A stretch of DNA of 64,000 bases from Liopterus haemorrhoidalis (Eukaryota; Arthropoda; Insecta; Coleoptera; Dytiscidae). Under the pieces are notes generated by a model. That model did not search any database. It was given only the letters and a program-made list of their open reading frames with translations, and was not told the DNA's origin. Location of the stretch: the NCBI GenBank assembly GCA_963971575.1, contig OZ020611.1:145726419-145790418 (forward strand), given 5' to 3'. The translations under genes and the position numbers were made by a program. Positions 1 to 10,607 of the stretch are shown here, piece after piece; position 1 is the stretch's first letter, and each line of letters begins with the position of its first letter.

Positions 1-379
1 CATTCTCTGAATTGTTCAGGCGACTTTTAAACGCTCGTCAAACACCTCATTGTCACAATTACCTTTTACTCAAAGGCTATTTTTACTCCATAAATATTTG
101 TCGTTGTAATTTCTACGGAATTTCATTTTCCTTATTTAATTGGACACCTGTAATAATTGTGTCTTTTTGAGGTCATTGTATATCACAAGAAGAAGATTAA
201 CATCAACATTTTCATTATTTAACGTTTATATTTATACGAAGAATCTACTCACTAATGATGAAGTATCTACACTCATTAAAATGGTCTAGAGATGTTTGAT
301 AAAATATTTGAGTATGCTGGGAAAAGAAATTTGTCTTTATTTCAAAAACATTTTGTAATGGTATGTAGAGAGAAAATCA
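1..379. other. AT-rich DNA, no gene seen
   Basis: No open frame, tRNA or repeat structure was recognised here. Confidence 0.5.
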
Positions 380-515
380 CTCTTTAAACTTCACTCTGCG
401 GAGTGAAAATCCCGTGTCCAATATAAAGTAGCACGGTAGTGAAAATTACGGCTCGGAGAGACAACTGTGGGACGTTTATGGGTTGAAGATGAAGATGATT
501 TGTAGACAGGGCCAC
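380..515 (+). repeat. Interspersed repeat with conserved hairpin (SINE 3' part), copy 1
   Basis: This stretch matches 53,790-53,905. Shared blocks include the hairpin TTCACTC-TGCG-GAGTGAA at 390-407, 'agtagcacggtagtg', 'tacggctc' and 'gtgggacgtttatgggttga'. In the second copy the loop is TTCG and the block forms the 3' half of a tRNA-headed SINE. No tRNA-like head is visible here, so this copy is probably 5'-truncated. Confidence 0.6.
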
Positions 516-895
516 AGCGTGTGTGTTTCAGCCTACCGTATGCTGACATTTATTGGAGCACCCTTTACTAGAGTCAAGCCCAAATTCCGCAGGTGTTGAT
601 GAAAATTTGTACAAGGTCGGTTAAAGTTCACGCGGCCTCCCTGTTTATCAATACCATGGGGTACAAATGACCATTATAACAAAATGTAATGTTAAATTAA
701 TTTATTGGGCTCTAAATACATGAAAAAATTAACTTAGTAGTAAACAGTGACAAAAATAATATCTCGATAAAGTATTATAAAAATTTTCTACCACCAGAAA
801 CATAAGCCGTACGCATAACAACCGTGTTGGTTGCTAGTCAGAGGACATCTCCTTTTTTCTGACCACTATCTTTGGACCAGGAATGATACAAATAC
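516..895. other. No gene seen
   Basis: Slightly GC-richer at 520-650 but without an open frame or recognised repeat; AT-rich afterwards. Confidence 0.4.
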
Positions 896-1240
896 ATGTA
901 CCTAATTTTGAAAAATAATATTTTATGGGATTTTTTCCCTATTCCCTGGAGAGTTTCATCTAAAAATCTAAAAAAAATCTCAATAATGTGCATTGATAGA
1001 AACCCGAATAGCTCAACAGGAATTTCTCGTGGGGTTGAAGTAGTTTCAAGTAGTTTTTAAAATTTCTTTATTTAAACACAATTTTTGCCAAAAATTTGCT
1101 ATAAAACCCTCGTCCCGCACCCTTTAACCCGAGGGGTTAATCTAAAAATATAAAAAATTCTGAATAATGCACATTAATGTGAGCCGAAATAGTATACAAG
1201 GAATTTTTGATCCTATTATTTTTTTAGTTATTTAATTAGT
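896..1240 (+). repeat. mini-me/Helentron-like repeat fragment
   Basis: The blocks 'tctaaaaatctaaaaaaa', 'aatgtgcattgatag' and 'caacaggaattt' occur here and again slightly diverged at 1140-1215. They match the right half of the (CTGT)n-bearing repeat at 12,580-12,845. Further copies lie on the minus strand at about 7,890-8,035, 41,400-41,940 and 55,200-55,820. This is a non-coding dispersed family. Confidence 0.55.
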
Positions 1241-1424
1241 TATTTATTTAGTTATAGAATTTTGATATTAACCCACATTTTCAATGCTCGATACTTACAA
1301 AACACTTTTCAATTGTTAAGGCTCAAAGAATAAATTGCACCCCGAACTCTTTATGGAGAAGACCGGCCCTGCTTCGTGTTAGAGTCGAAATGGAACTAAT
1401 CAATTGGATTTTTGACGAGCTTTG

Positions 1425-2040
1425 GTTTTTTTTTTTAATTTATTATTAGACGTAAGTTGCTGAGACTATTGGCGAGACAGTTAAATTTTTTTTACATATC
1501 ATACAATAAAATATACATATCATTATAAATTGTATTCATATTCTTATATTAGCATTTTTTATAAAAGACCAAAGAGATTCCAGAATTTCTTGCTCGTGAG
1601 TAGCCAATAAGGTCGAAACGTTAAGAGGGAATGGAATGCTCATGTTGACAAGCTTTTGTAGAAAAATGTTTCTAGATCGGTTGTAAAGTGGACAGGAAAA
1701 AATTAAATGATTGTGATCGCCAATTACATTGTTCTCACAGATGCAAAAGGGGCTACTTCGCATATTAATTTTATGTCGATGATATGGGAAGAAGTTATGA
1801 TTGAATTTAAGGCTTCAAATAGTATAAATAAAATATCTGCTTTAGCTAGGGTTGAACCATTGATTTAGAGGTAGAGAAGGATGAATTTGTTCGTAATGTG
1901 AGCCTTTCTGAAGAATAGAGTCTAAATGTTCTTCTTTCCAGATACGGATAATTCTTCTTTTTACAATACGTTTAATTTCAATGTTAGAGAGAAGGAAGTC
2001 TATTATTGAGAGCTTGCGTTCAGTGTAGTCAAAACATAAA
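1425..2040 (-). pseudogene. LINE (Jockey-like) 3' end: C-terminal Zn-knuckle region and tail
   Basis: The minus strand encodes the end of a non-LTR retrotransposon ORF2. From about 2040 down to 1845 one frame reads FDYTERKLSIIDF and later IIRIWKEEH, typical of sequence near the end of LINE ORF2. After a frame change, 1763-1536 carries the Cys/His pattern ICENN...DHNHLIFSCPLYNRSR seen at the C-terminus of Jockey-like elements. A T-run at about 1425-1437 is the poly(A) tail in minus orientation. The copy is 5'-truncated with at least one frameshift and a stop, so it is dead. Clade assignment within LINEs is inference. Confidence 0.7.
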
Positions 2041-2450
2041 AAATAATAATTTATAAATAAATTAACCTAATCAATTTATTTTACGTTTTTTACATTTTTT
2101 ACATTTTTATACGCAAATATCTCATGTAAAGAATGCATTTTTTACACGTAGAAAATTACATATATAATAGGCGGTAAACATATAGACAAGAGCCACAGGT
2201 AATACTTACACGCTGGTCAAGTAAAGAAAAAGTTTACATGTATCATAAACCAATATTTGAACAAAACATTGAAGTTAAATATTGAAGCAAAAGTTATTAC
2301 AGCATTTACGGAAGGTCCTTCAACATACACCTGTGATCTTTGACAAACAACTTCTAAAATAAATGACTTTTAATATATATTCCACTTACTTTACTTTTTT
2401 TACTATGCAGTGCTCCTATCCAACAATTAATACTTCATTTTTATGTAACC
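2041..2450. other. AT-rich DNA, no gene seen
   Basis: No coding or repeat signal recognised between two LINE fragments. Confidence 0.4.
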
Positions 2451-2877
2451 TACTTATTGACAGCACTTATTAACAAATGATAAAAGTGTGGGAAAGGAAG
2501 GTCCTAAGAAAAATATTCGGAGGAAAAATGACTCAAAACGGATGGGAAAGACGAACAAATGGAGAATTACAAGAGTTATACAAAGAGCCGAACATTGTAA
2601 GAGTAGTGAAAAGTAGCAGACTTAGATGGATGGGGCACATAATGCGAATGGACAGTAATAGAACACCAAGGAAGATATTAGAAAGTACCATAGGAGGCAA
2701 AATGAGACAAGGTAGGCCAAGGACGACATGGAAGGTAGAAGTTTTAAAGGACATAAATGAATGCAACATCAGCAACTGGAAGGAGGAGAAGAAGGATAAA
2801 AAAGGATGGAGGAAAATTGTAAACCAAGCCATGGGCCAACTGGGCCTGCAGAGCTAAATTATATATACTTATTGACA
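2451..2877 (+). mobile_element. 5'-truncated RTE-like LINE with 13-bp target-site duplication
   Basis: The body at 2464-2864 is bracketed by direct repeats TACTTATTGACAG at 2451-2463 and 2865-2877. It consists of the C-terminal coding end of a LINE followed almost at once by a short AT-rich end ('ctaaattatata'). A very short 3' UTR of this type is known for RTE-clade elements, and 5' truncation plus a TSD of this size is the expected product of target-primed reverse transcription. Confidence 0.8.
2477..2857 (+). pseudogene. C-terminal fragment of LINE endonuclease-reverse transcriptase
   Basis: The 126-residue frame carries hallmarks of the RTE-type ORF2 C-terminus: VWERKVLRKIFGG near the start, SSRLRWMGHIMRMD near residues 46-59, a P+KIL block, then RQGRPRTTWKVEVLKD and GWRKIVNQA. 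These follow the RT thumb in the intact protein. The palm domain and endonuclease are absent. The frame is uninterrupted to its natural stop, so the insertion is relatively young. It has no function of its own because the catalytic domains are missing. The ATG is an internal methionine, not a true start. Confidence 0.8.
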
Positions 2878-3145
2878 GATAGAAACTGCTCAGTGATATA
2901 CAATGATCCGTTTATCATCCTTTAACATTTGGTGTTTCCAAGATAGTGTACTTGAACCATCGCTCTGCCTATAATATACTATACTGCAACTATACCTGAA
3001 ACTTCTGAGTACACAAGACACTACAATAGCCGCATTTAATGATGATGTTGCTATACTGTCAACAAACGAAGATCCTAGCTTAATAAAATAAAACATAACT
3101 AAAGTCCAATAAAATAGTCCAAATCATATTTATAGGCTATTCCAA

Positions 3146-3320
3146 ACCTTTGGGCGGAACTAAATGGAATTTAATTTTTTTAAGTTATAACTAGCTAATT
3201 TTTTATGTATTGAAGCAGGCTTTTCGTAAACAAAATGATCAAAAGCTTCAATCAATTTACCGATTGAATGAAGCTTTTCATCAGTTACTAAATTTGAAAA
3301 TCTAGTTCCACCTTAACCAA
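3146..3320. mobile_element. Short MITE, copy 1
   Basis: A block of about 175 bp has inverted ends: left 'cctttgggcggaactaa', right 'ctagttccaccttaacc'. It shares interior blocks 'agctaattttttatgt' and 'aacaaaatgatcaaaag' with 54,915-55,084. It has no coding capacity. The superfamily is unknown. Confidence 0.6.
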
Positions 3321-3339
3321 AAAAACCACTTATACGAAC

Positions 3340-3650
3340 ATACTCAGTTATTGCCCACAAATTGCAATCAATGATATTTCAATTCCCACAAAAACTCTAG
3401 TTAAATACCTTGAACTGCATTTAGATCAAGGACTAACCTAGAGCATACATAAAAATGGTAGAAAATCAAAATATTCTCTGTCAAATAAAATTTTGTTTTG
3501 TAAAACCATACTCAAGCCCATTTGGTCATATGGACTTTAACTATGAAAATGTGTCAAGTCCACTGGATTAAATATCATACAAAGATTTCAAAGGCACTCC
3601 GAGCTGTATTGAATGCACCTTGGTGTCAAAAAAATGATCTATAAAAACTG
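3340..3650 (+). pseudogene. Jockey-like LINE reverse transcriptase fragment
   Basis: Reading through several frameshifts gives NDISIPTKTLVKYLELHLDQ, then NKILFCKTILKPIWSYGL and NIIQRFQRHSELY. This is the stretch following the RT palm in Jockey-type elements, where the pattern is VKYLGLHLD...LL+KTILKPIW.YG...IQRFQ. Stops and frameshifts interrupt it, so it is an old relic. No ends or target duplications were found. Confidence 0.65.
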
Positions 3651-4556
3651 TTAAATGCGGAGCCCTGCAATGTTCCCAGATGGAAACATTGAGCAGATTC
3701 CTGTTCTCGGAGCACGATCGTGACAATCGTAAGGCAGGATTCACGATCTAGATGAAAAACGCGAAATTAAGCGAATGGACTGTATTGGGGGCAATCTCAC
3801 GCGATTGTAGGTTGCTGGAGATGAGATTGGATATATACAGGTTAATAGGCTTACCTAGTAGTTGAAACGTTCCGTATCAAAGGACCCTTTGAGCTACTGT
3901 AGTCTTCTAATACACCAGGTCTGGAATAGAGAGTTTAGACACACATACACGTTCGAAATACTTAATAGATTCACACTATTTTCGCGAAATATACTAACAC
4001 ACACGAATTGAGGTGGGACAAACTAAGTCTACCTCTGCTTAAAGAAGCACGAGATTAAGAGCTCAGATAATGCGCTGACCGAATAGAGCGATTAAAATAC
4101 TAAGACACGAGATAAATGTATATGTAACATACATTCGTGAACTGCAACAATACATCAACAGCGAACCGGCAGAGCTAAGAACAAATTTTAACCCGAAACA
4201 CTATCGATTCAAGCGTTAGATTGTTACTAATTGAAATATAATGTTAGACTAAGAAACCCCCCACTTAAATATATATATGTATAAGACACATCAGCTACTT
4301 GGCTATTAGTGTCTAATAAGCACTTAAATATTAAAAATTCGCAGTAGTAGGGCGAAAAGACTTTAAAATCCCTTTTATCACGCAAGAAATACATAAAGTT
4401 GCCTACAGATACAATTACTGACTCGTAGGACATGATAATGTACTGGTGATAAATTTTTTAACGACCTAGACAACAGAAGAAGAAGGTAAGAAGGTAGAAA
4501 ATACAAGGTAAACGGACAACATAAGGTAAGGTAGGAAATAGACTTTGGTCAAATGA
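3651..4556. other. No gene seen
   Basis: 3,660-3,850 is GC-richer ('cgatcgtgacaatcgt' contains a small inverted repeat) but no open frame or known repeat was recognised. Confidence 0.4.
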
Positions 4557-4850
4557 CCTACAGATTGGAAATCGAAAGTTCGAACATAGGGAAATAAAAA
4601 AAAATTTTTTTTGAAGTACCTTGATTATAAATATTCGACATAATCAACTATCACAGTCACAAGTAACTATCAAATTACATGTACTTATTTAATTTAAATT
4701 TATGTCCTCATCAGAGTATATTAGTTTTGTTTGTTGTTACACGAATTTTGGTACATTTCTAATAGTTTATTTCAATTCATCAAGCTACCGAATATGAAAA
4801 ATCATTTGATTTTTATTTCCCTATGTTCGAACTTGCGATTTCCGATCTGT
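4557..4850. repeat. Foldback repeat (inverted arms about 46 bp)
   Basis: The left arm at 4557-4602 ('gttcgaacatagggaaat') is inverted at 4807-4850 ('atttccctatgttcgaac'), with flanking agreement 'acagattggaaatcg' versus 'cgatttccgatctgt'. About 200 bp of AT-rich DNA separates them. No transposase is visible. It may be the remains of a MITE. Confidence 0.55.
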
Positions 4851-6160
4851 ATAAGAAGAAACGTCGCTGCCAACTACCTTCCTCCTGTTTTAACTCGAGT
4901 CAGGCATAACTTTAGTTAAAACACTTAACTTATTCTTCAGCAACCGGTCATTCATGAAGTAGATTGTAAATTAAAAAGAAATAAAAAAGAGTTCAGTTCG
5001 AATATTTTCATTCTTGCAACTTAAATTTATCATTTTTCAAATTTTTAGCTGTTAAACAATAATAATAACCAATTCGCATTAAAAAAAAGAAATGCAATAA
5101 TGGGGTACCTAAATCTGAAGGTAAAATTTTCGAGACATCTTCACATCGATAACACTCCACTCCTTGCTTAAATTTTTCTTTTAAATAATTGAGAAGGAAA
5201 AATTAGATTATGATTATTTTATAAGCAGTGGCTTTCGCGTAGCTGGTGTCTAATAAAAACAAGTTGGTTCAAATCCAACAGAGATTATATACACGATCCA
5301 AGCTGCACTTCATAAACATTATTCAACGAGAAGCTAATGCTCTACTAAATTATTCTTCGAAACACTGAACTGCCTGCCCAAAATGTTTTGATTTATTAAC
5401 TAGCGGCATTTAGGGCCAATTTACATGCTATTAGCACCAAATTTATTTATTATTTCGTCAGTTATTAATGACAGAGTATAACAACTAACTGATGGGATGC
5501 ATATTCGATAATTAAATAACATTTTTATTATAGTGACAAAGTAGGAATGTAATTAACTAAATGTTGTTAAATATCATAAATTGCTTCGCTAAGGGTTTAA
5601 TTAAATTTGTCTATATTGTGCGCATATTGCAGGACATGCACAAGGCATCTATATATTGCGCTTTTGTTGGTAGAATTTAATTTTTTTATAGTTTAAAAAG
5701 TAAACTAATATTTTTCATTCTAACCGTTGAAATATATTAAAAATTCTTTTAGGAAAAATTCCTTTACTTTTTTCTCCAGAGATATTATTAAATTTTAAAT
5801 AAACTATATTTTTAGACAATTCTGGTCAACTCTACTCATTTTATAGTAAAATCGTTTACAAATATTCACCACGATGAACTTTTAGAAAATTTACAAAATT
5901 AAGGAATTGAAAAAATTGATTTGAAGTGTGAATTATTCCACATGTGAGAGTTTCTTAGGTATCTTATAGGAGAAGTGTTTAATAAGTCAGTGTTTTTGAT
6001 AAGAGATGGCTCTCAGATCATAAATTTGATATTATTTGAGACATTTGCCATTCTTTGTCGACATAGGTACACATTTCAACACAGATCTGGAAAATAGTAC
6101 ATATTAACAGCTTTCGGAAGCGCATAAGTATGTATTTATTTCCTATAATGAAAAAAAAAA
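4851..6160. other. AT-rich DNA, no gene seen
   Basis: No coding or mobile sequence recognised. A tRNA-like B-box string at 5268-5278 has no supporting cloverleaf. Confidence 0.4.
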
Positions 6161-6164
6161 GAAA

Positions 6165-7230
6165 TTCCATGTGCTGATAAAGCATTACTTTTTACGTGGA
6201 AAAACCATTAAAGAAAGTGAAGCAAAGCTAAAAAATATTATGAGAACTCTGCTTCGGTTCACTGGATTTCGTTGTTGTCTTACGAGCACGAATGATGCTA
6301 AGCACCCTGGACATCCGAATGTGATCCCAACTGAGAGATGGTCAGTAAAATTTATGATATCGTGTTGAAATAGCCAAATATAAACATCTCAGACGAACGA
6401 GTGTTTAATATCCTGCAAGAACATTTCGGCATGAAAAATCTATCGGAAAAATGGATCTGCACACAGTGAATCAAAAACGGAATCCCGTCTCCGTTTCGAA
6501 GCATTGTTTGGATATTTACACAATCCAATTGAGGTTTTGCGGAGTTTCAGAACTGTTGATGAAATATTGATCCACACTACACACCAGAAATGAAAGAGGA
6601 GGTCACAACAGTGGATTCTTCTGGCGAATGTGCTCCGAAGAAGGAAAAAAGGGTTCCCTCGGTCCGAAAGGTGTTGGCCATGATTTTCTAGGATTCACAG
6701 CGCATAATCTTCATCGACTATCTGGATAGATATCACTTTGCAGCGGCAAAGTGCGCTACGAACTGCTCCCTCATCTACCCTATTCTCCAGATCTGTGCCT
6801 TGCGGCTTCTTTATGTTTTCAAACAAAAAGGAATGGCTTGCTGGAAAGAAATTTGCATCGAACAAGCTCCGAACAGATGATTATCCTGGCAAGCGTGCTC
6901 CTAAGAAGACAAAAAGGGCTTCCTCGGCCGGAAAGAAAAAAGCTATCACCGGATAATATTATGTCACTTTATACGATTGATTACACGCTGCATTGATGAA
7001 AAAGTGGCCCCATTTGGCGAAGGAAAAAGTACAGTTCCACCATTACAATTGATCAGGTCTCTCGTCCGCAATTCCAATGGTCATATTAGCTGAAATGCAT
7101 ACGAACTGCTTCCTCACCTATACCACTCTTCAGATTTGTCCCTCTGCGACTTCTTTCTCTTTCCAAACATAAAGAAATAGCTTGCTGCAAAAAGATTCTT
7201 ATTGAACAAGGAGATCGTAGTTTAAACACA
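6165..7230 (+). pseudogene. mariner transposase relic, rearranged
   Basis: The start reads HMLIKHYFLRGKTIKESEAKL, the N-terminal HTH region of a mariner transposase. 6,390-6,445 gives DERVFNILQEHFGMKNLSEKW, the second HTH, and 6,570-6,600 gives IHTTPEM-like sequence after the first catalytic region. PYSPDL appears at 6777-6794, with KEWLAGKKFASN after a frame change at about 6820-6862. Many frameshifts and stops are present. A second, diverged copy of the C-terminal part follows at about 7,090-7,210 (NCFLTYTTLQICPSATSF in a shifted frame), so an internal duplication or a second insertion occurred. No clear terminal inverted repeats were found. Confidence 0.75.
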
Positions 7231-7889
7231 CACTTATTTTGCAGAGTTATATTAATTGTACTTTTTGAAAGGTTAAAGAAGGTAGAATATCGTTGGGCAA
7301 AACTTTTCGAGCTAAAATGAGACTATGTTTAAAAATAAATCCCATTTTGGCAAAAGAAAAAACTTTAATTTCGAAGTCTCTGACATCAAAAACCCCTCGT
7401 ACCCTCGCGTGGCACATTTTTTAATGTAATTGTGTCAAATATAAAAAAAGATGTATTTATATTTCAACCCTTTCATGCACAAACTAAATTAAATGGCAAA
7501 AAATAGGGCCAATAAAAAGTTAGATCCGCCCCTGAGTTTAGTTGTTATTCTCTAGGGTAGGGGTCGGAAAAGTTTTTCAGTGAAGTAAATGGTAGCAAAT
7601 TTTAATAGGTTTTGCGGGAGAAAACTATAGATTTTTACGTAGGTAAAAATTGATGTGAATTGTAAATTATCACAACTTTTAGGCTTTTGTAGATAAGTCA
7701 CAACTAATTGTCCGTAAATATTAAAAAAAAAAAAACATAACATTTGATAACTTTAAAAAAATAACCTGATCGCAAATTCCATTCCACAAGCTTCCATTTA
7801 TCAACGTATAAGAGTACTTAATTAAGAGATGCGTGAGATCAAGCTATTTACTCAGTTATCCAGTTAAATGATGGTAGCACGGTATTGCA
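7231..7889. other. No gene seen
   Basis: AT-rich DNA. 7,550-7,700 carries weak similarity ('gtgaattgtaaattatcac', 'aggcttttgtaga') to the end of the mini-me-like repeat family at 54.8 kb. Confidence 0.35.
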
Positions 7890-8033
7890 AAAAAACGTAT
7901 ACTCGAAAAATTATCATTTTAAAAATTCCTGTTGTACTAATCCGGTTCACATTAATGTTCATAACTCATTAAAATAACTAAATCATTTTTTTCAGATTTT
8001 TAGATTATTCCCTCAGAGTTTAAAGGTATATAG
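7890..8033 (-). repeat. mini-me-like repeat fragment
   Basis: 'attcctgttgtactaatccg' followed by 'gttcacattaatgt' and 'cagatttttagatta' is the minus-strand form of the block at 12,765-12,835. It is a short, non-coding dispersed repeat. Confidence 0.5.
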
Positions 8034-8060
8034 CAGCGGTTCCCAAACTTATTTTATTAC
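8034..8060 (+). repeat. hAT-like terminus
   Basis: 'cagcggttcccaaactt' is a typical hAT terminal inverted repeat start (CAG.GGTTC.CAAAC). No matching opposite end was found within the window, so the element is probably truncated or broken by the adjacent transposase relic. Confidence 0.4.
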
Positions 8061-8660
8061 AGAACCCTTATACAATACAAAGAGTTTCTTGAAAAGATTT
8101 TTAAAATTGAGAAATTCAATTACTAGATTGACATGGTATATGCTACAAGTTCACGAGAAGCGTGTGAGAAAGTACCGACAATCCAAAAAGGCTATTACTC
8201 TGCTTCAGTTATGGTTTGATGAGGAGGAAGTTATAATGGAACCGCCAAGCTTAATTTTTACCAGAAAAGGGTAAAAACGTTGATCAAAGTCTACTAAAAA
8301 ACCGTGTTGAAGTCGATAATTAAAGAATTGAACATATATCTCTATTCTGGAGCTTCCAGCAAGATTCAGCGTCAGCCCATAAGGCGAAGACTACACAGCA
8401 GTGCTTTGAAAGCATTGTAACGGACTTTATTTTTCCCGCTGATTGACCGCCTAGCAGCTCTGACCTAAACCTCCTGGACTACACATTTTGTTCCATGCTT
8501 CAGGCCATAGCTTGCATTCAGATACATCAAAATCGCTAGTCTGAAGCGTTCCCCGATGAAGGCAGCGAAGGTTTTATCTGTAGAAACCGTTCGTAATTCT
8601 ATTGACTTGTGGCTGCAGAAACTTAAGCTCTGTGTAACGGCCAGAAGTGGTCATTTTGAA
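8061..8660 (+). pseudogene. Tc1/mariner-superfamily transposase relic (C-terminal half)
   Basis: Reading across frames gives VTMLQVHEKRVRKYRQSKKA-like sequence, then FDEEEVIMEPPSLIF at about 8215-8260, then at 8350-8490 WSFQQDSASAHKAKTTQQC and SSSDLNLLDY. The QQDSA.AHKAK...SSSDLNPLDY layout is the second and third acidic residue region of a Tc1/mariner DDE transposase. The final block at 8,600-8,660 resembles the end of such proteins (ARSGHFE-like). It is heavily frameshifted, its ends were not identified and it is non-functional. Confidence 0.65.
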
Positions 8661-8848
8661 ATCTGAGTAGTGTTTCTTGTTTATGATGTATCTATGTATT
8701 ATGTACTAAAAGAAAAATAAAATATCTTTAAGTAGGTGCTTAAAGATATATTTATTATGATGCCGAATTTACAGATATAGAATGAAGTATAGAATTTCAC
8801 TGAAAACTTTGTATTTATGGCAAGACTAGGTATATGTATACGATATAA

Positions 8849-9636
8849 GATGCGTTCGGCATAAGCTAATAATCTACACATTCTGCATAATTTACACAAG
8901 AAACGTTCGGCCTAAGGTTTCTATATGCTCCGTGCCGCATGAATATATTCGGCAAATATCGTACAGTCCAGTTTGCGCTGCGCACTCGTCCCAAGTTTAG
9001 AGCGGACGGCAATCTGTGCAATTGTGTTTTCTGCGATAAAAATATAAGTTATTATTTTTGCTACAAAACAAAATGAGTGAAAACAATCAAGATATCATTG
9101 TTTATGCCTGCAACATTATTCAAATAAATAGTACAGAGGATCATTAATTCCTTCTCTAAAGGAACTGGTTCTTGTCCTTTATAATAATGTTATATTTTAC
9201 AAGCGTACATTTTCTGCAAAAGACTCCAAATTTTCTGGATACAAGCGGAAATGTACTTAAAATTGATTTATAGTCATGTTTGAAACAGTACTCTTTGCAT
9301 ATTCAAACACTTTAGCCAATACATTTTCTTGTTCTTCATCTGAATCGTTATCCTCATCAAATAAAATTTCTTTTATATTACTTAAAAGCATCCCAAAAAC
9401 TTCATTCGTCATTTTTATAATATCGTATAATACAAGTAGCAGGAGACAGACTTCATGTAATCACATATATGTATATAATTCATTTGTTTACAAAATATAA
9501 TAGGTTAGAATAACTAAAATAACTGCATAATCTTAACAAAGCGGCTTTGATTTTCTTGCACAGTGTACACATTGGTCACGTGACAAAAAACTTGCACGCC
9601 ACAGCGTTAACACTGCACAATTATGCCGAACGCACC
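8849..9636. mobile_element. Harbinger-like element, degraded, with short TIRs
   Basis: Left end 'gatgcgttcggcataa' (8849) is inverted at 9621-9636 'ttatgccgaacgcacc'. Ends beginning GGTGCGTTCGGC-like with three-base TWA targets suggest PIF/Harbinger, but the flanks (taa/tac) are imperfect. Inside, a short frame opens at 9072 (MSENNQDIIVYACNI) on plus. On minus, an acidic frame at about 9413-9270 reads MTNEVFGMLLSNIKEILFDE then DNDSDEEQE. These could be remains of the element's two genes. The superfamily call is inference. Confidence 0.5.
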
Positions 9637-9648
9637 TACAGTATATTA

Positions 9649-10543
9649 CAGTAGCATTCAACCTTTTGTACTAAGCGAGCTACTTTTGTATACCAAGTTA
9701 TTTGGCGCTCGATAGGTTATAATTCAAATAAAACAAATACATTGGAAGAAAATTATATGTGTACATTGATCATTTCCGAAATACATCAATATTTACAAAG
9801 TTTCATTCATAAATCTAATTGAATAAATGTAAATAAACACTTTTATTTATTATAAAGAAAATCAATGTGAAATTTGGCATTGCCCTTACTTGGCAATACT
9901 TTCATAGTCAGGTTGGTCTGATGACGTAGCTAATCGCAAGCATTGATCCAAATGCTCATTCTAATTTGATTTCTTAGTTAATTTCTTATATTATTCATGT
10001 TTGAAAACGCAGATTCTGACAAATATGTTGATCCAAAACAAGCCAGGATTTTTTGAGCAATACTTACTAATATCGGAAATTTCTCATGTGTGTATTTCCA
10101 AACTACTTCTTGATTTACTAATTTTAAATGAACATTATTTTGAATGTTGATTATTTCAATTTCTATTCCGGATTGGTTTGTATCAAACAGTTTAGAAATT
10201 TTGTTAAAAAGGATTGTTAATAAAAGAGGAAATGTTATTAAAATCTGAGAACCTCACATGAATTTCATTCTCTACTATTTCTATTTCATTTATAAATTTC
10301 TTGAAGTCACACTTATTCATTTCTGGATTTTAGTTGTGAAATTTTAATAAGTATAGAAAATGTCAAAATTTACTATGATTTAAATTTTCCTTCAGTAAAA
10401 TTAAGAATTGTTGGAAAGATCTTATTGAACTTATCATGTCTATTAAACATTTATATGAAATGTGTAAATAATAATTTGAAACTTTGAAACTGGTAGACGA
10501 TCGACCAAAAATTGTCCGGCGATCGACGGGTTGAACACCCGTG
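9649..10543 (-). mobile_element. hAT element with 8-bp target duplication (ZBED/GTF2IRD2-like), decayed
   Basis: Ends are 'cagtagcattcaacc' (9649) and the inverse of 'gggttgaacacccgtg' (10528-10543). Flanking 8-mers gtatatta (9641-9648) and atatatta (10544-10551) differ at one base, as expected for an aged hAT duplication. On the minus strand about 10,070-9,880 reads AQKILACFGSTYLSESAFSN, then LRLATSSDQPDY after a frameshift. That is the C-terminal dimerisation region of hAT transposases of the ZBED / GTF2IRD2 type. The catalytic region is not recognisable and the element is 895 bp, so it is a deleted, dead copy. Confidence 0.75.
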
Positions 10544-10607
10544 ATATATTAGATTTTTATTTTTCTCGTATAGTGGTAAATCGCGATGAAAATCTATAAA
10601 TAATGTA

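Noticed and set aside
5230..5290. tRNA-like string with a B-box (GGTTCAAATCC)
   Set aside because: Arms do not fold, distance to the A-box-like string is too short and the anticodon arm is missing.
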